Origin: an uncultured Clostridia bacterium
Lineage (GTDB): Bacteria > Bacillota > Clostridia > Oscillospirales > Acutalibacteraceae
Reading direction: 5' to 3'
DNA: 48,284 bases
NCBI GenBank assembly: GCA_947627055.1
Contig: CANQUS010000014.1
Coordinates: 1 to 48,284 of the forward strand
Below the pieces are notes generated by a model that ran no database searches, was not told the DNA's origin, and saw only the letters and a program-made list of their open reading frames with translations. The first letter of the stretch is position 1, and every line of letters begins with the position of its first letter. The position numbers and the translations under genes are program-made. This document shows positions 35,313 to 43,928 of this stretch, piece by piece.

Positions 35313-35323
35313 GAGACTGAACA

Positions 35324-36119
35324 ATGCGTGAAAAAAATCAGCCAAAAAGAGAAAACTCAATATCATCGGTAATGTTCTCGGTATCATTATTATTGTGACG
35401 ATAATTATTTTAATGGCTATACATTTTTTTGCAGTAATACAGTCAGTGCGGAAGAAGAAAATTGGAAAGACTATATTAACTCTCAAATTGATAGTACGCA
35501 GTGCGATTATGAGGTGGAAGAAGTTAATATTGAACCGAATTGTTTTAATAAAATTTATAAAGACCGTGAAACAATAATAATTGCGACTAAAGTGCGTTGG
35601 AATAATGAGATGAATTATGAGTATACATCAGTGGAAGAGCAAAAGGCAGCAATCAATATACGGGATATAGTGCAGGATTATATCGTAAGCTATAGCGGTA
35701 ATGTATTTGAAATTGATAGCAGTAAACATATAATACTTCTCATACAAAGCATGAGCGAACCTACATTTGGCAGGCAGATTTTTTGTAATTCCAGCTATGT
35801 ATATGCGACATTTGGCAATCAATATGATCCCGGCATAAGCAGCTACTGCTTTAATAAAGAGAAAATAAACTCATTGCTGCTTGATTCTGTATACGTTTAC
35901 GATGTACCGAGGCTTACTGAGGAGGAACTGAAATTATTTTCCGATGCAAAATCTATAATTTTTAGTGCAACGAGTGTCAATAATTTTAGTTTTTTGGAAA
36001 AATTCAGCAAATTGAAATATATAGCTATAACTGACTTTGAAGATTGGCAACTTGATGAATGTGCCAAACATTTACCTGATGGTTGTGAGTTGTTAACTAA
36101 CTTTGTAACAAAGGGGTAA
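35324..36119 (+). pseudogene. Membrane-anchored protein of unknown function, frameshifted at homopolymer runs
   Basis: From the ATG at 35324 (SD GGAGA) the start MREKNQPK can only continue as KKRKLNIIGNVLGIIIIVTI, a good membrane anchor, if the frame changes at the A-run near 35340. A second change at the T7 run near 35425 is needed to join the anchor to the long open frame SAEEENWKDYINSQIDSTQC... that continues to 36119. The soluble part (about 220 residues) has no family I recognise; it includes SSKHIILLIQSMSEPTFGRQ and LPDGCELLTNFVTKG. Either the gene is dead, the frame is switched by slippage, or the reads contain homopolymer errors. Confidence 0.55.
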
Positions 36120-36160
36120 AAATATATACTGTCGGTATAGGAAGATATATCGAAAAGGGT

Positions 36161-36340
36161 ATGATCTCCTTTGCTGTTGTGTTTTTGGGTATGATACTAA
36201 TGAATATACGCTTTCTGGTATTATTTTGGCTTTTGAAAGCAAAGTATAATAAACTGATTTATTGGATGGGTGTATTATTTGCGTTGTTGCCATATATATT
36301 TTTTCTATATTGCTGCATCGCTGACCGGATCAGACATTGA
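36161..36340 (+). CDS. Small membrane protein (59 aa) or C-terminal part of the preceding gene
   Basis: ATG at 36161 with GAAAAGGG immediately before it. Two hydrophobic helices: MISFAVVFLGMILMNIRFLV (1-20, continuing to LFWLL) and LIYWMGVLFALLPYIFFLYC (about 32-51). The frame is open upstream to the GGGG run at about 36113-36116, so a single-base slip there would fuse it to the preceding protein as a C-terminal membrane domain. I do not recognise the family. Confidence 0.45.
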   Translation: MISFAVVFLGMILMNIRFLVLFWLLKAKYNKLIYWMGVLFALLPYIFFLYCCIADRIRH

Positions 36341-36377
36341 TATTTTTATATATCAGTTGAAGATAGTAACGCCAATA

Positions 36378-36426
36378 AAAAATTGAGTATGATGAAACCG
36401 GCAGAGGTTTTGTCATACTCATTTTA
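36378..36426 (-). terminator. Terminator of hflX (possibly bidirectional)
   Basis: Imperfect long stem GAGTATGAcaAAACC / GGTTTcaTCATACTC, loop TCTGCC, then AATTTTTTATT on the minus strand. On the plus strand the stem is followed by ATTTTATATG, which could end the upstream rightward genes. Confidence 0.75.
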
Positions 36427-36470
36427 TATGCAAAATAAACAAGGATATATTAACATATTTGTAAAAGTTG

Positions 36471-37730
36471 TTAATGGTCTTCAGAACGGACTTTATACGG
36501 TTCGACTATATGCCATTTAGTTTTTTCTACATTTGCCGTTATCAATATCCCGTCCGATGTATATTCCTCACTTGACAGAGCGCCCCATTCACGGAGCTGT
36601 GCCGCAAGACCCGCATTATTAAACGGGAGAAGCAGTTCAAAATGCTTTATCTGAACGGGCAGATTTTCCTCGACAGCGGATAGCAGACGGTCAACTCCCT
36701 CGCCTGTTTTCGCACTTATACACACGCTGTCCGAGTCTCGCGGAAGCTCGTCATCCGACAGCAGGTCGCACTTGTTAAACACTGTGATAATGGGGCGGTT
36801 CTCGCACCCCAGGTCGTGCAGGAGCGATGTTGTAACATCGAGGTGCAGCCTGTATTCTTTACTTGTCGCGTCGCATACATTTATAATAATATCCGCCAGA
36901 GCCGCCTCCTCAAGAGTGGACTTGAACGCTTCAATGAGGTGGTGCGGCAGCCGTCTGACGAGGCCTACGGTATCTATCATCATAACGGATACACCGTTTG
37001 GCAGCTTGAGTGAGCGTGAAGTGGGGTCAAGTGTCGCGAAGAGCTTGTCCTCTGATAAGACCCCCGCCTGAGTGAGCGTGTTCATGAGGGTCGATTTGCC
37101 TGCATTGGTGTAGCCGACTATTGCTGCGGTTATAACCCCGTCCTTTGTCCGGCGAGCACGGAGTTGACCGCGTCTGTCAGCAAGATGGGAAAGCTCGTCC
37201 TTCAGTGTTTCTATTCTGCGCCGTATGTGGCGGCGGTCGGTCTCAAGCTTTGATTCGCCGGGGCCTCTTGTCCCTATGCCGCCTCCGAGACGTGACATTT
37301 CACGCCCCTTACCTGTAAGACGTGGCATGAGGTATTTAAGCTGTGCGAGTTCTACCTGGAGTTTGCCCTCGTTAGTCCTCGCGTGGAGTGCAAATATATC
37401 GAGTATGAGCATGGTCCTATCTATCGTGCGAATATCCGTTTCAGCTTCAAGGTTTCGTATTTGCGTCGGGGTAAGTTCACAGTCGAACACAAGCAGATCT
37501 ATGTCATTTTGCCGCGCAAAGTCCTTTATCTCAAGCAATCTGCCTGAGCCGATACAGGTCGCGCTGTCGGGCTTGTCACGCTTTTGTATAACTGTTGCCG
37601 CGACTTCACCGCCCGCGCTTTTTATTAGTTCACACAGCTCCTCGAGTGAGGATTCGGTATCATATTCTCCTGTGTCTATGCTTATCAGTACGGCGCGCTG
37701 TATTTTTTCACTGTTATCATACATTTCCAT
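36471..37730 (-). CDS. hflX: GTPase HflX
   Basis: Ribosome-associated GTPase that splits or rescues stalled and heat-damaged ribosomes. The 419-residue protein has the N-terminal HflX domain (GGEVAATVIQKRDKPDSATC, IGSGRLLEI, FDCELTPTQIRNLE) and the glycine-rich linker SRLGGGIGTRGPGESKLE, followed by a helical hairpin and the G domain with GYTNAGKST (206-214), DTVGLVRRLP and NKCD (319-322). A C-terminal domain completes it. The SD GGGGTG lies 5 nt before the ATG at 37730. Monocistronic and leftward. Confidence 0.95.
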   Translation of the reverse strand: MEMYDNSEKIQRAVLISIDTGEYDTESSLEELCELIKSAGGEVAATVIQKRDKPDSATCIGSGRLLEIKDFARQNDIDLLVFDCELTPTQIRNLEAETDIRTIDRTMLILDIFALHARTNEGKLQVELAQLKYLMPRLTGKGREMSRLGGGIGTRGPGESKLETDRRHIRRRIETLKDELSHLADRRGQLRARRTKDGVITAAIVGYTNAGKSTLMNTLTQAGVLSEDKLFATLDPTSRSLKLPNGVSVMMIDTVGLVRRLPHHLIEAFKSTLEEAALADIIINVCDATSKEYRLHLDVTTSLLHDLGCENRPIITVFNKCDLLSDDELPRDSDSVCISAKTGEGVDRLLSAVEENLPVQIKHFELLLPFNNAGLAAQLREWGALSSEEYTSDGILITANVEKTKWHIVEPYKVRSEDH

Positions 37731-37867
37731 TTAAACACCCCATTACAGTTTTCTCCCACCTGTTAGCGACGGGAAATGATAAAGATTCGTATAATGTTTT
37801 TCCTTATTACTTGCAGTAAAAGAATTGATCCGAGAAAAAGAGGAACTATTTTCTTAATAATAACTGA

Positions 37868-38215
37868 TCAGTTGAAAACCTCCATCTCAACATCTTCAGC
37901 TATAATGATCATTTCTGAATTAACGTTAGTATTAGTTAACGAGTATATATTGTTGTTCTTTGGTACATCGTAATCGGAGTTGATCGAAAACGCTTGATCT
38001 CCGTGAATGATCGAAATAAAATCACCATTTCCTTTGTAAGTAAAGCTTGTAACGAGGCTCACCATATATACCGATTTAAATCTTATTAGTATACTATCAT
38101 CATACGCTTCGTCGATAAAGCCGTGTAATTCAACGAAACCAACGCCAATCCTTACCACCTCAAAATCCAGCCAAAGATTTTGTTTCATATATGAGTTTAT
38201 TTGTTCAATGATCAT
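37868..38215 (-). CDS. Hypothetical protein, 115 residues
   Basis: A strong SD (GGAGGTAAAGGTGT) precedes the ATG at 38215. The protein looks soluble and beta-rich: FEVVRIGVGFVELHGFIDEA, DSILIRFKSVYMVS, then a polar segment with YDVPKNNNIYSLTNTNVNSE and a strand MIIIAEDVEMEVFN. There is no signal peptide or helix. The size and fold prediction resemble small domains such as immunity proteins, but there is no toxin gene beside it, and I do not recognise the family. The next gap (38216-38448) is AT-rich, with no further gene. Confidence 0.6.
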   Translation of the reverse strand: MIIEQINSYMKQNLWLDFEVVRIGVGFVELHGFIDEAYDDSILIRFKSVYMVSLVTSFTYKGNGDFISIIHGDQAFSINSDYDVPKNNNIYSLTNTNVNSEMIIIAEDVEMEVFN

Positions 38216-38448
38216 ACACCTTTACCTCCATTTAAACTGAAAATTACCGGCAGTCCTCAGGTGCAATCGATATGTGTGTTTTTCAGTAATTTTAATTATA
38301 ATTACCCTACTATTTTAACATAAATTTTTCGGAAAGAGTACTGTTTTTTATTCTTAAAAATTTTTTAATCCATATGCAGCCTGAATTTAAGATGTGCAGC
38401 AAAAGCATACAAATTCAGTATGTAAAAAGGAACTAAATTTATTCAAAA

Positions 38449-38477
38449 TTGACGCGGCTCGCATACAATAGAATAAT
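38449..38477 (+). promoter_or_regulatory. Sigma-A promoter of the VanW gene
   Basis: TTGACG (38449-38454), a 17-nt spacer and AATAAT (38472-38477). Confidence 0.6.
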
Positions 38478-38608
38478 TTAACAAAAAATATGAAAAATCA
38501 AGGCTGAAATTCATGAAAAAATTTCCGCTTAATAAAAAAAGTGTTACTTTACAATTTAAAAAAAAAGCGTTATTATTAAGCTATAAGACAATCAGGGAGG
38601 TATACGCG

Positions 38609-40276
38609 ATGAGCGATTCGGATAAGGTTACTGCACAAGGCTCAGACAGTTCAAAGAGCGACGTGGTTTTTGCCTCGTCTCCGTCAGTGACTGCAAAAAA
38701 CAGCGGCGCGCCCGTGTTTGCCGACGGCTCAAGGGCGGGGCACGCCGGAACGACTTCCTCTCAAAAGGGAAGCTATAAACGCGCAAGCTACAGAACCGCT
38801 GTTCCTGAAAAACACACAAAAAAGTCAAAATTTAAGATTATAGCCATATCTGCGGTTTCCGCTATGGCTGTGGTTGGGATATGCATTAGCGCATTTGCGT
38901 TTTTGGGCGGCGGAAACGGCGGAGAGAAACTTCCGGCAGTCGCTACTGCGGGAGACGAGTCCTCTGAAACAAAAATGCAGCTCAAGGATGTCAATACAGA
39001 TTCGATAGCTTTCGGCAAAAATGTCACGATACAGGGCATTGACGTTTCAGGTATGACGCTTAGCAAGGCATATTCCGCACTTGACGAGGCGCAAAAGTCT
39101 GTGAGAGATAAAATCAATGTTACTGTCAAAAATGGCAAAAAAACCTTTACACTCACTGAGGACGATTTTATTTTTGATTACAATACCTCCGAGGTTTTGC
39201 TTGAAGCATATCATTACAGCAGAGGAGAGCTTGAAAATCTTTCCGTTAAATATAATAAAAACGATTCAACAGGAATTACCGATTTTCCGCTCAAAGCGGA
39301 ACTTTCGGAAAATGCTGTTGACTATGTTACGAATAAAATTGCCGATAAGGTCAATGTTAAGGCTGTTGATGCTCATGTAGACAAGTTTGAGCCGACAGCC
39401 ACCGAGAAGTTTACTTATAAGGATGGAACGGTCGGCAAGCAGCTTGACAGTGATGACATGAGCTTACAGCTTTCGGATATTATCGCATCGAACAGTAAAA
39501 CGGGAACAGTTACACCTAAACTGACCGATGTTCCGTTTTCTGTTGATCTCAAAACTATTAAAAAGAAAACCGAGCTTGTTGCTTCGTTCGAGACTACCTC
39601 GACAAATGTTTGGGCATCAAACCATAATATGCAGATAGCTTTGGAACAAATTAACGGCTCGATAATCAATCCCGGAGAAACATGGTCGTTCAATGAAGCC
39701 TCGGGAGATTCTACGACACCGGATCTCGGCTATGTTAAATCTACGGCTATCGTAAACGGCGGATATGAGGCACAGTACGGCGGCGGTGTATGTCAGGCTG
39801 CTACAACTATATATAATGCCGGTCTGAGGGCAAATATGGAGATAATCGAGCGACTCCCCCACCAGTACGCTTCGACATATGTTCCCGTAGGGCTTGACGC
39901 TACTATCGACTACGGCAATATTGACCTCAAGATGAAAAACACTTCAGCGTTCCCGCTTTATATGGCAACGTATATGTATGATAATAACGGTGACGGTTGT
40001 CCGGAGCTTATGGTTGAACTTTACGGAGAGAAGCCGACCGCTTATGACGAGATCGTTCCGATAGCATGGTGTGTTGAGAATAACGGCAGCAAGTACAGCA
40101 CATACAGCGCACGAGTTTACTTTAAGGACGGCAAGGAAATAAAAAGAGAGCGAGTATGGCGTTCGACATATGATTATCATGGCGAATCAGCATATCAGCT
40201 CGCTATACCCGACGATATAGAAAATGGTCCCAAGGATGTTTCACCGACGGGTCAGGAGCCAAAGCATTACGGATAA
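38609..40276 (+). CDS. VanW family cell-surface protein with peptidoglycan-binding-like domain
   Basis: 555 residues from the ATG at 38609, which has AGGGAGG 8 nt upstream; the open frame extends to 38513 but that part is lysine-rich and lacks a good SD. Residues 1-74 are a polar cytoplasmic region, and 75-98 a single anchor (FKIIAISAVSAMAVVGICIS). The external part has a YoaR-like putative peptidoglycan-binding domain (about 125-330, GIDVSGMTLSKAYSALDEAQ) and the VanW domain (about 335-480: NPGETWSFNEASGDSTTPDL, YGGGVCQAATTIYNAGLRAN, IERLPHQYASTYVP). VanW accompanies some vancomycin-resistance clusters, but these stand-alone Clostridial proteins are general wall-associated proteins of unknown activity. 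Confidence 0.88.
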   Translation: MSDSDKVTAQGSDSSKSDVVFASSPSVTAKNSGAPVFADGSRAGHAGTTSSQKGSYKRASYRTAVPEKHTKKSKFKIIAISAVSAMAVVGICISAFAFLGGGNGGEKLPAVATAGDESSETKMQLKDVNTDSIAFGKNVTIQGIDVSGMTLSKAYSALDEAQKSVRDKINVTVKNGKKTFTLTEDDFIFDYNTSEVLLEAYHYSRGELENLSVKYNKNDSTGITDFPLKAELSENAVDYVTNKIADKVNVKAVDAHVDKFEPTATEKFTYKDGTVGKQLDSDDMSLQLSDIIASNSKTGTVTPKLTDVPFSVDLKTIKKKTELVASFETTSTNVWASNHNMQIALEQINGSIINPGETWSFNEASGDSTTPDLGYVKSTAIVNGGYEAQYGGGVCQAATTIYNAGLRANMEIIERLPHQYASTYVPVGLDATIDYGNIDLKMKNTSAFPLYMATYMYDNNGDGCPELMVELYGEKPTAYDEIVPIAWCVENNGSKYSTYSARVYFKDGKEIKRERVWRSTYDYHGESAYQLAIPDDIENGPKDVSPTGQEPKHYG

Positions 40277-40359
40277 CTTTTTTCAAGATGGCTGTGAAAT
40301 TAAAACAGCTGCTTGATATTAGAACGTAATATCATATAAAACAGAATATGACCTAACAG

Positions 40360-40391
40360 AAAATCGCCGATTTATTACAATCGGCGATTTT
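40360..40391. terminator. Bidirectional terminator between VanW and the GT2 operon
   Basis: A 12-bp perfect stem AAAATCGCCGAT / ATCGGCGATTTT with an 8-nt loop. T-rich ends are built into both arms. Confidence 0.85.
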
Positions 40392-40404
40392 GCTATGTGT
40401 GACT

Positions 40405-41382
40405 TTAATAATGCTCTGACCTGTTTTTCGGGTCTTTTATCAAGCATGGAAGAGATAACTGTTCATCTGTCAGAGTCCACTCACAGGCTTCTATATATCG
40501 GGCGATTTTTTTATTTGCCCTGAGATTTTCCGCCATACCCTTGAATGATAATTCCAAAACGTGCTGCCGTATTATTGAGTAAGTATTGACCATACGAAAC
40601 TTGCGGAGAATACGCAGCAGAGGCTTTTCAAACTTCTCATATTCACCGTTTTCTCTCAAAAAGTTGCTTATGATCATTACAGACAGCAAAAGGTCGTTTA
40701 TTTTATTGACGTTCATTGTGCTGAGTATGCTGCCCGGGTGCTTGACATAGTAGTAAAGGCAATCCCCGGTGACAGATAGACGATTAGCATAAAAAAAGAT
40801 TTTGTGAATTGTCGCAACATCCTCAAAATACATAGTCGGGAACTCTATTCCGTTATCAATAAAAATACTACGCTTATACAGTTTTCCCCATGGATAGCTG
40901 TGGAATCCGTGGTCGCTTATGATACGAGCAACAGCCTCGTCACGCTCCATGACCCGATCCTTAACAATAAACATCTGCTTTTTTTTGAAGCCGTTCCTGT
41001 GAAAGTAATATGTAAAGGCACAGCAGGCAATATCGGCATTGTTTATTTCGCAGGCATCGTAAAGCCTTTCAAGGTATGTAGAAGCGACGAAGTCATCACC
41101 ATCTATAAAGGCAATATATTTCCCGATGGCGTGCTGAAGTCCCGTGTTTCTTGCCGCGCTCACGCCCCCGTTTTCACGGGTGATTACTGTAAACCTCGGG
41201 TCGCTTTTGACAAATTCCTCAGCGATTTTTATACTTCCGTCCGGCGAGGAGTCGTCAACTATTATAACCTCAAAATTCTCAAAAGTCTGCGATTTTATCG
41301 AGTCAAGACACCTTCGTATATAAGGCTCAACATTATATACGGGAATAATTATGCTTATTTGCGGTGCGGAAACACTTTTCAA
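40405..41382 (-). CDS. GT2 family glycosyltransferase
   Basis: 325-residue GT-A fold enzyme that would transfer a sugar from a nucleotide donor to a surface glycan or lipid. The N-terminal signature is ISIIIPVYNVEPYIRRCLDS (9-28), followed by IIVDDSSPDGS, NGGVSAARNTGLQHAIGKYI and the metal-binding FIDGDDF. The C-terminal half is family-variable and mixed helical. There are no membrane segments. The start is TTG at 41382 with GAGAGGAG upstream. It is the last gene of a three-gene operon, 24 nt after the second GT2 gene. Confidence 0.92.
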   Translation of the reverse strand: MKSVSAPQISIIIPVYNVEPYIRRCLDSIKSQTFENFEVIIVDDSSPDGSIKIAEEFVKSDPRFTVITRENGGVSAARNTGLQHAIGKYIAFIDGDDFVASTYLERLYDACEINNADIACCAFTYYFHRNGFKKKQMFIVKDRVMERDEAVARIISDHGFHSYPWGKLYKRSIFIDNGIEFPTMYFEDVATIHKIFFYANRLSVTGDCLYYYVKHPGSILSTMNVNKINDLLLSVMIISNFLRENGEYEKFEKPLLRILRKFRMVNTYSIIRQHVLELSFKGMAENLRANKKIARYIEACEWTLTDEQLSLPCLIKDPKNRSEHY

Positions 41383-41406
41383 AATAACGCTCCTCTCGAT
41401 TTGTGC

Positions 41407-42315
41407 TTAGCAGCTTTCCGTAAATTTCCTTCCTCGGTAGAATGATACGGTTTTCATGCCTTGACGAATCCTCTTAAAGCAACCCTTTTTCTTTGAGGAA
41501 TGAGTTGCCTGTATATTAAGGATGACAAGAGATCTGTATACATGACCCGCATGAACCTGAAAGCTATTTTTATATTTTTCGTAAATAGAGTTTTTTTCAA
41601 GAAATTTTCTGAGAAATTCAACAGTATATATATAATCGTTGATGCGTCTGTCGCTCATTGACTGCTCGAGAAATGTCATAGTCCTTCTCGAATAAAAATA
41701 ACCGCTCAGATCAACTGAAACAAGCTTTTTTATTCTATTAAAAGCTGTTGTACAGAATAAAACATCCTCATAATACATATCACGGAAGGCTATGTTGTTT
41801 TCCTTGATAAGCTTAGAACGCCAGAGCTTATTCCAAACAAAAAAACGTATGTCCTTGTCACACAAGAGCAGGCGCATTGCCTCCTCCTGAGAATATTCTC
41901 CGCCCTTAAGGCTCTTCATAGGCTTGACTTTCCCGTTTTTCTCGTAATGGACAGAAAACCCGCACATGGAAATATCCGCATCGGCTTTTTTGGCGGCATA
42001 ATACAATGTTGACAGAAAATTCGGAGCAATATAATCGTCTGAATCTACAAACGAGATATACTCTCCCCTTGCATACTTTAAAGCAAAGTTTCTTGTTTTT
42101 GACGTGCCTAATTTTTCGTTTGTGTAGAGTATGAAACGGCTGTCCTTGTCGGTAAATTTCCGCGCGATATTTCCGCTGTTGTCGGACGAGCCGTCGTCCA
42201 CCATGATGACCTCAAAATCGCGAAGATCCTGATTCTCTATTGAGGATAAGCACCGATCGAGATATTTTTCGACATTATATATGGGAATAATTATGCTTAC
42301 AGATGGAGCAGACAT
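41407..42315 (-). CDS. GT2 family glycosyltransferase
   Basis: 302-residue paralogue of the downstream GT2 enzyme. It has VSIIIPIYNVEKYLDRCLSS (5-24), VDDGSSDNSGNIAR, NFALKYARGEYISF and DSDDYIAPNF, with the D-x-D metal site. The pair share form throughout, suggesting an old duplication with different acceptors or sugars. The ATG at 42315 lies 2 nt after the stop of the flippase-like gene, with GGTGAT as SD inside that gene, so translation is coupled. Confidence 0.92.
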   Translation of the reverse strand: MSAPSVSIIIPIYNVEKYLDRCLSSIENQDLRDFEVIMVDDGSSDNSGNIARKFTDKDSRFILYTNEKLGTSKTRNFALKYARGEYISFVDSDDYIAPNFLSTLYYAAKKADADISMCGFSVHYEKNGKVKPMKSLKGGEYSQEEAMRLLLCDKDIRFFVWNKLWRSKLIKENNIAFRDMYYEDVLFCTTAFNRIKKLVSVDLSGYFYSRRTMTFLEQSMSDRRINDYIYTVEFLRKFLEKNSIYEKYKNSFQVHAGHVYRSLVILNIQATHSSKKKGCFKRIRQGMKTVSFYRGRKFTESC

Positions 42316-42317
42316 AT

Positions 42318-43454
42318 CTAATCACCGCTTTGTACTTCCTGCTCGTTTACTTTGAGTTCGCCTTCCGTGATTTGTTCAACTGTGGACTCGAGCAAACCGC
42401 TGCTGTCGGATATATTTTTCTTTGCTTTTTTAAGTCCTGAAAAGGGTGCTGACACAATGATAGTTCCGTAGTATGTTATGGTTCGCCAAATAAAGATTGC
42501 TGAATTCATGGTTTCTTTGTCGAATATTCCTCCGAAGAATCCCGCAAAACTCAGTTCTGCAGCACCTGACGCACCAGGAAGAGGAACAAGGCTTGATACC
42601 ATATTTACAAATGCTTGCGCACATACTATATCGACGACACTCGCGGAAATCTGCGCGTTGTCGGGGCTAAGCGCTCTATATACGAAATACGGCACTGAAT
42701 AGATCGCCGTCATCTGGACTATTGTCAACAGATAGTTGATGGCAAGAAAACCCTTTCGTTTGAAAAATTCCTTATTACTCTCATGAAAATAACCAAGCTG
42801 CTTTTCCACCGCCTCAAATGTCTTATCGGGATTCTTTACTACCTTGATTTTATTGCCGAGCTTACATATCCACCGAAGCAGTCTTGATGTCAGCTTAGGT
42901 GAGAAGGATATAAGCAGAAGTACAAAAATCACGACAATCTGCGCGGCAAACCCGATAATAGAGGCTACCCAAAGAACAGGACTCATTCTTTGCGCAAAAA
43001 ATCCGAAGCGCAGGATTATAACGGCAATGCTGTAACCCGTCAGCGTGAACTGCCATACGAGAAATTTTTGTACGAGGGCGGATGTCGCCTTTCCCGGGTC
43101 TATTCCATAGTTGTTTAGAGTTATAATCTGCATAGGTTGTCCCCCCGATGCTCCGGGGGTAACGGCACAGAAAAACTGCCCCGTCATAGACGCCTTGATG
43201 CTGTGCTTAAGGCGGATTTCAGGCGAGGATGATTTGAGAAAGAGGTGAACCAGAACCGCATCGAGGAATATATTCAGCAGATGAGCGGCGATAGCCAATA
43301 CAAGCCACAAAATGTTTATCTGCTTAGTTGAATTCAGGAGGGCAACAAGACCGTCAGGCGAGAAACAAAAATATGACATCATCCCAATACAAAAGCAGAA
43401 AACTACAGCATTAAAGACTGTTTTCCATGATATTGATTTTTTCTTGTTTTTCAA
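42318..43454 (-). CDS. Flippase-like / LPG-synthase-type transmembrane protein (UPF0104)
   Basis: 378-residue integral membrane protein with about 8 helices, resembling the membrane domain of lysyl-phosphatidylglycerol synthase MprF (lipid flippase module) and the UPF0104/DUF-type homologues. Motifs are GQFFCAVTPGASGGQPMQI (about 92-110) and VSSLVPLPGASGAAELSFAG (about 285-304), the usual paired P-G-(A/G)-(S/G)-G loops. There is no soluble aminoacyl-transfer domain. Next to two GT2 enzymes it may move a glycolipid or lipid-linked intermediate across the membrane (inference). The start is TTG 43454 with GGAGG upstream. First gene of the operon. Confidence 0.85.
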   Translation of the reverse strand: MKNKKKSISWKTVFNAVVFCFCIGMMSYFCFSPDGLVALLNSTKQINILWLVLAIAAHLLNIFLDAVLVHLFLKSSSPEIRLKHSIKASMTGQFFCAVTPGASGGQPMQIITLNNYGIDPGKATSALVQKFLVWQFTLTGYSIAVIILRFGFFAQRMSPVLWVASIIGFAAQIVVIFVLLLISFSPKLTSRLLRWICKLGNKIKVVKNPDKTFEAVEKQLGYFHESNKEFFKRKGFLAINYLLTIVQMTAIYSVPYFVYRALSPDNAQISASVVDIVCAQAFVNMVSSLVPLPGASGAAELSFAGFFGGIFDKETMNSAIFIWRTITYYGTIIVSAPFSGLKKAKKNISDSSGLLESTVEQITEGELKVNEQEVQSGD

Positions 43455-43546
43455 GAGAATTGCCTCCGTTTTAACTGATTACGGAATGTAATTTATATGG
43501 GTTATAGAATATTTAATCTGAAGTCAAATTTCCGTTTTTCTAAAAT

Positions 43547-43574
43547 ATAATATCATATTGGGGTAAAATGTCAA
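43547..43574 (-). promoter_or_regulatory. Sigma-A promoter of the flippase-GT2 operon
   Basis: On the minus strand TTGACA (43569-43574), a 16-nt spacer and TATTAT (43547-43552). The leader is about 85 nt. The remainder of the gap (43575-43821) is AT-rich with no gene seen. Confidence 0.75.
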
Positions 43575-43821
43575 GATACAAAGCAGAAAAACAAACATTT
43601 TGTTTTTTATCCCGAAAACATAATACTCTAATATAAAAATGCATTTGATATATCTTTGGCAGGATGTTCCAACTCCTTTTAGGAAAGAGGCGCGTTGAAT
43701 GAAGTGGAGAGTTACTTATTGAATGATCTTAACGACAAGTATTGTTTATGCATTAAATTAGTAAAATTGTATGAAGTATAAGAAAAAGACTTATATTTTT
43801 TATATTTATTTGCAAAATATA

Positions 43822-43850
43822 TTGCAATAATCGAACAATAATGATATAAT
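43822..43850 (+). promoter_or_regulatory. Sigma-A promoter of the HD-GYP gene
   Basis: TTGCAA (43822-43827), a 17-nt spacer and TATAAT (43845-43850), about 70 nt before the ATG. Confidence 0.75.
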
Positions 43851-43928
43851 CAAATACACAGTATAGTATTATTTTACCTATTTTCAGAAAGGAAAGTCTC
43901 CTTACATAGGATACCGTATCATTTAGTT

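Noticed and set aside
38609-40276. VanW protein as evidence of vancomycin resistance
   Set aside because: No vanH, vanA/B-type ligase, vanX or VanRS genes are present; stand-alone VanW-domain proteins are common in Clostridia.
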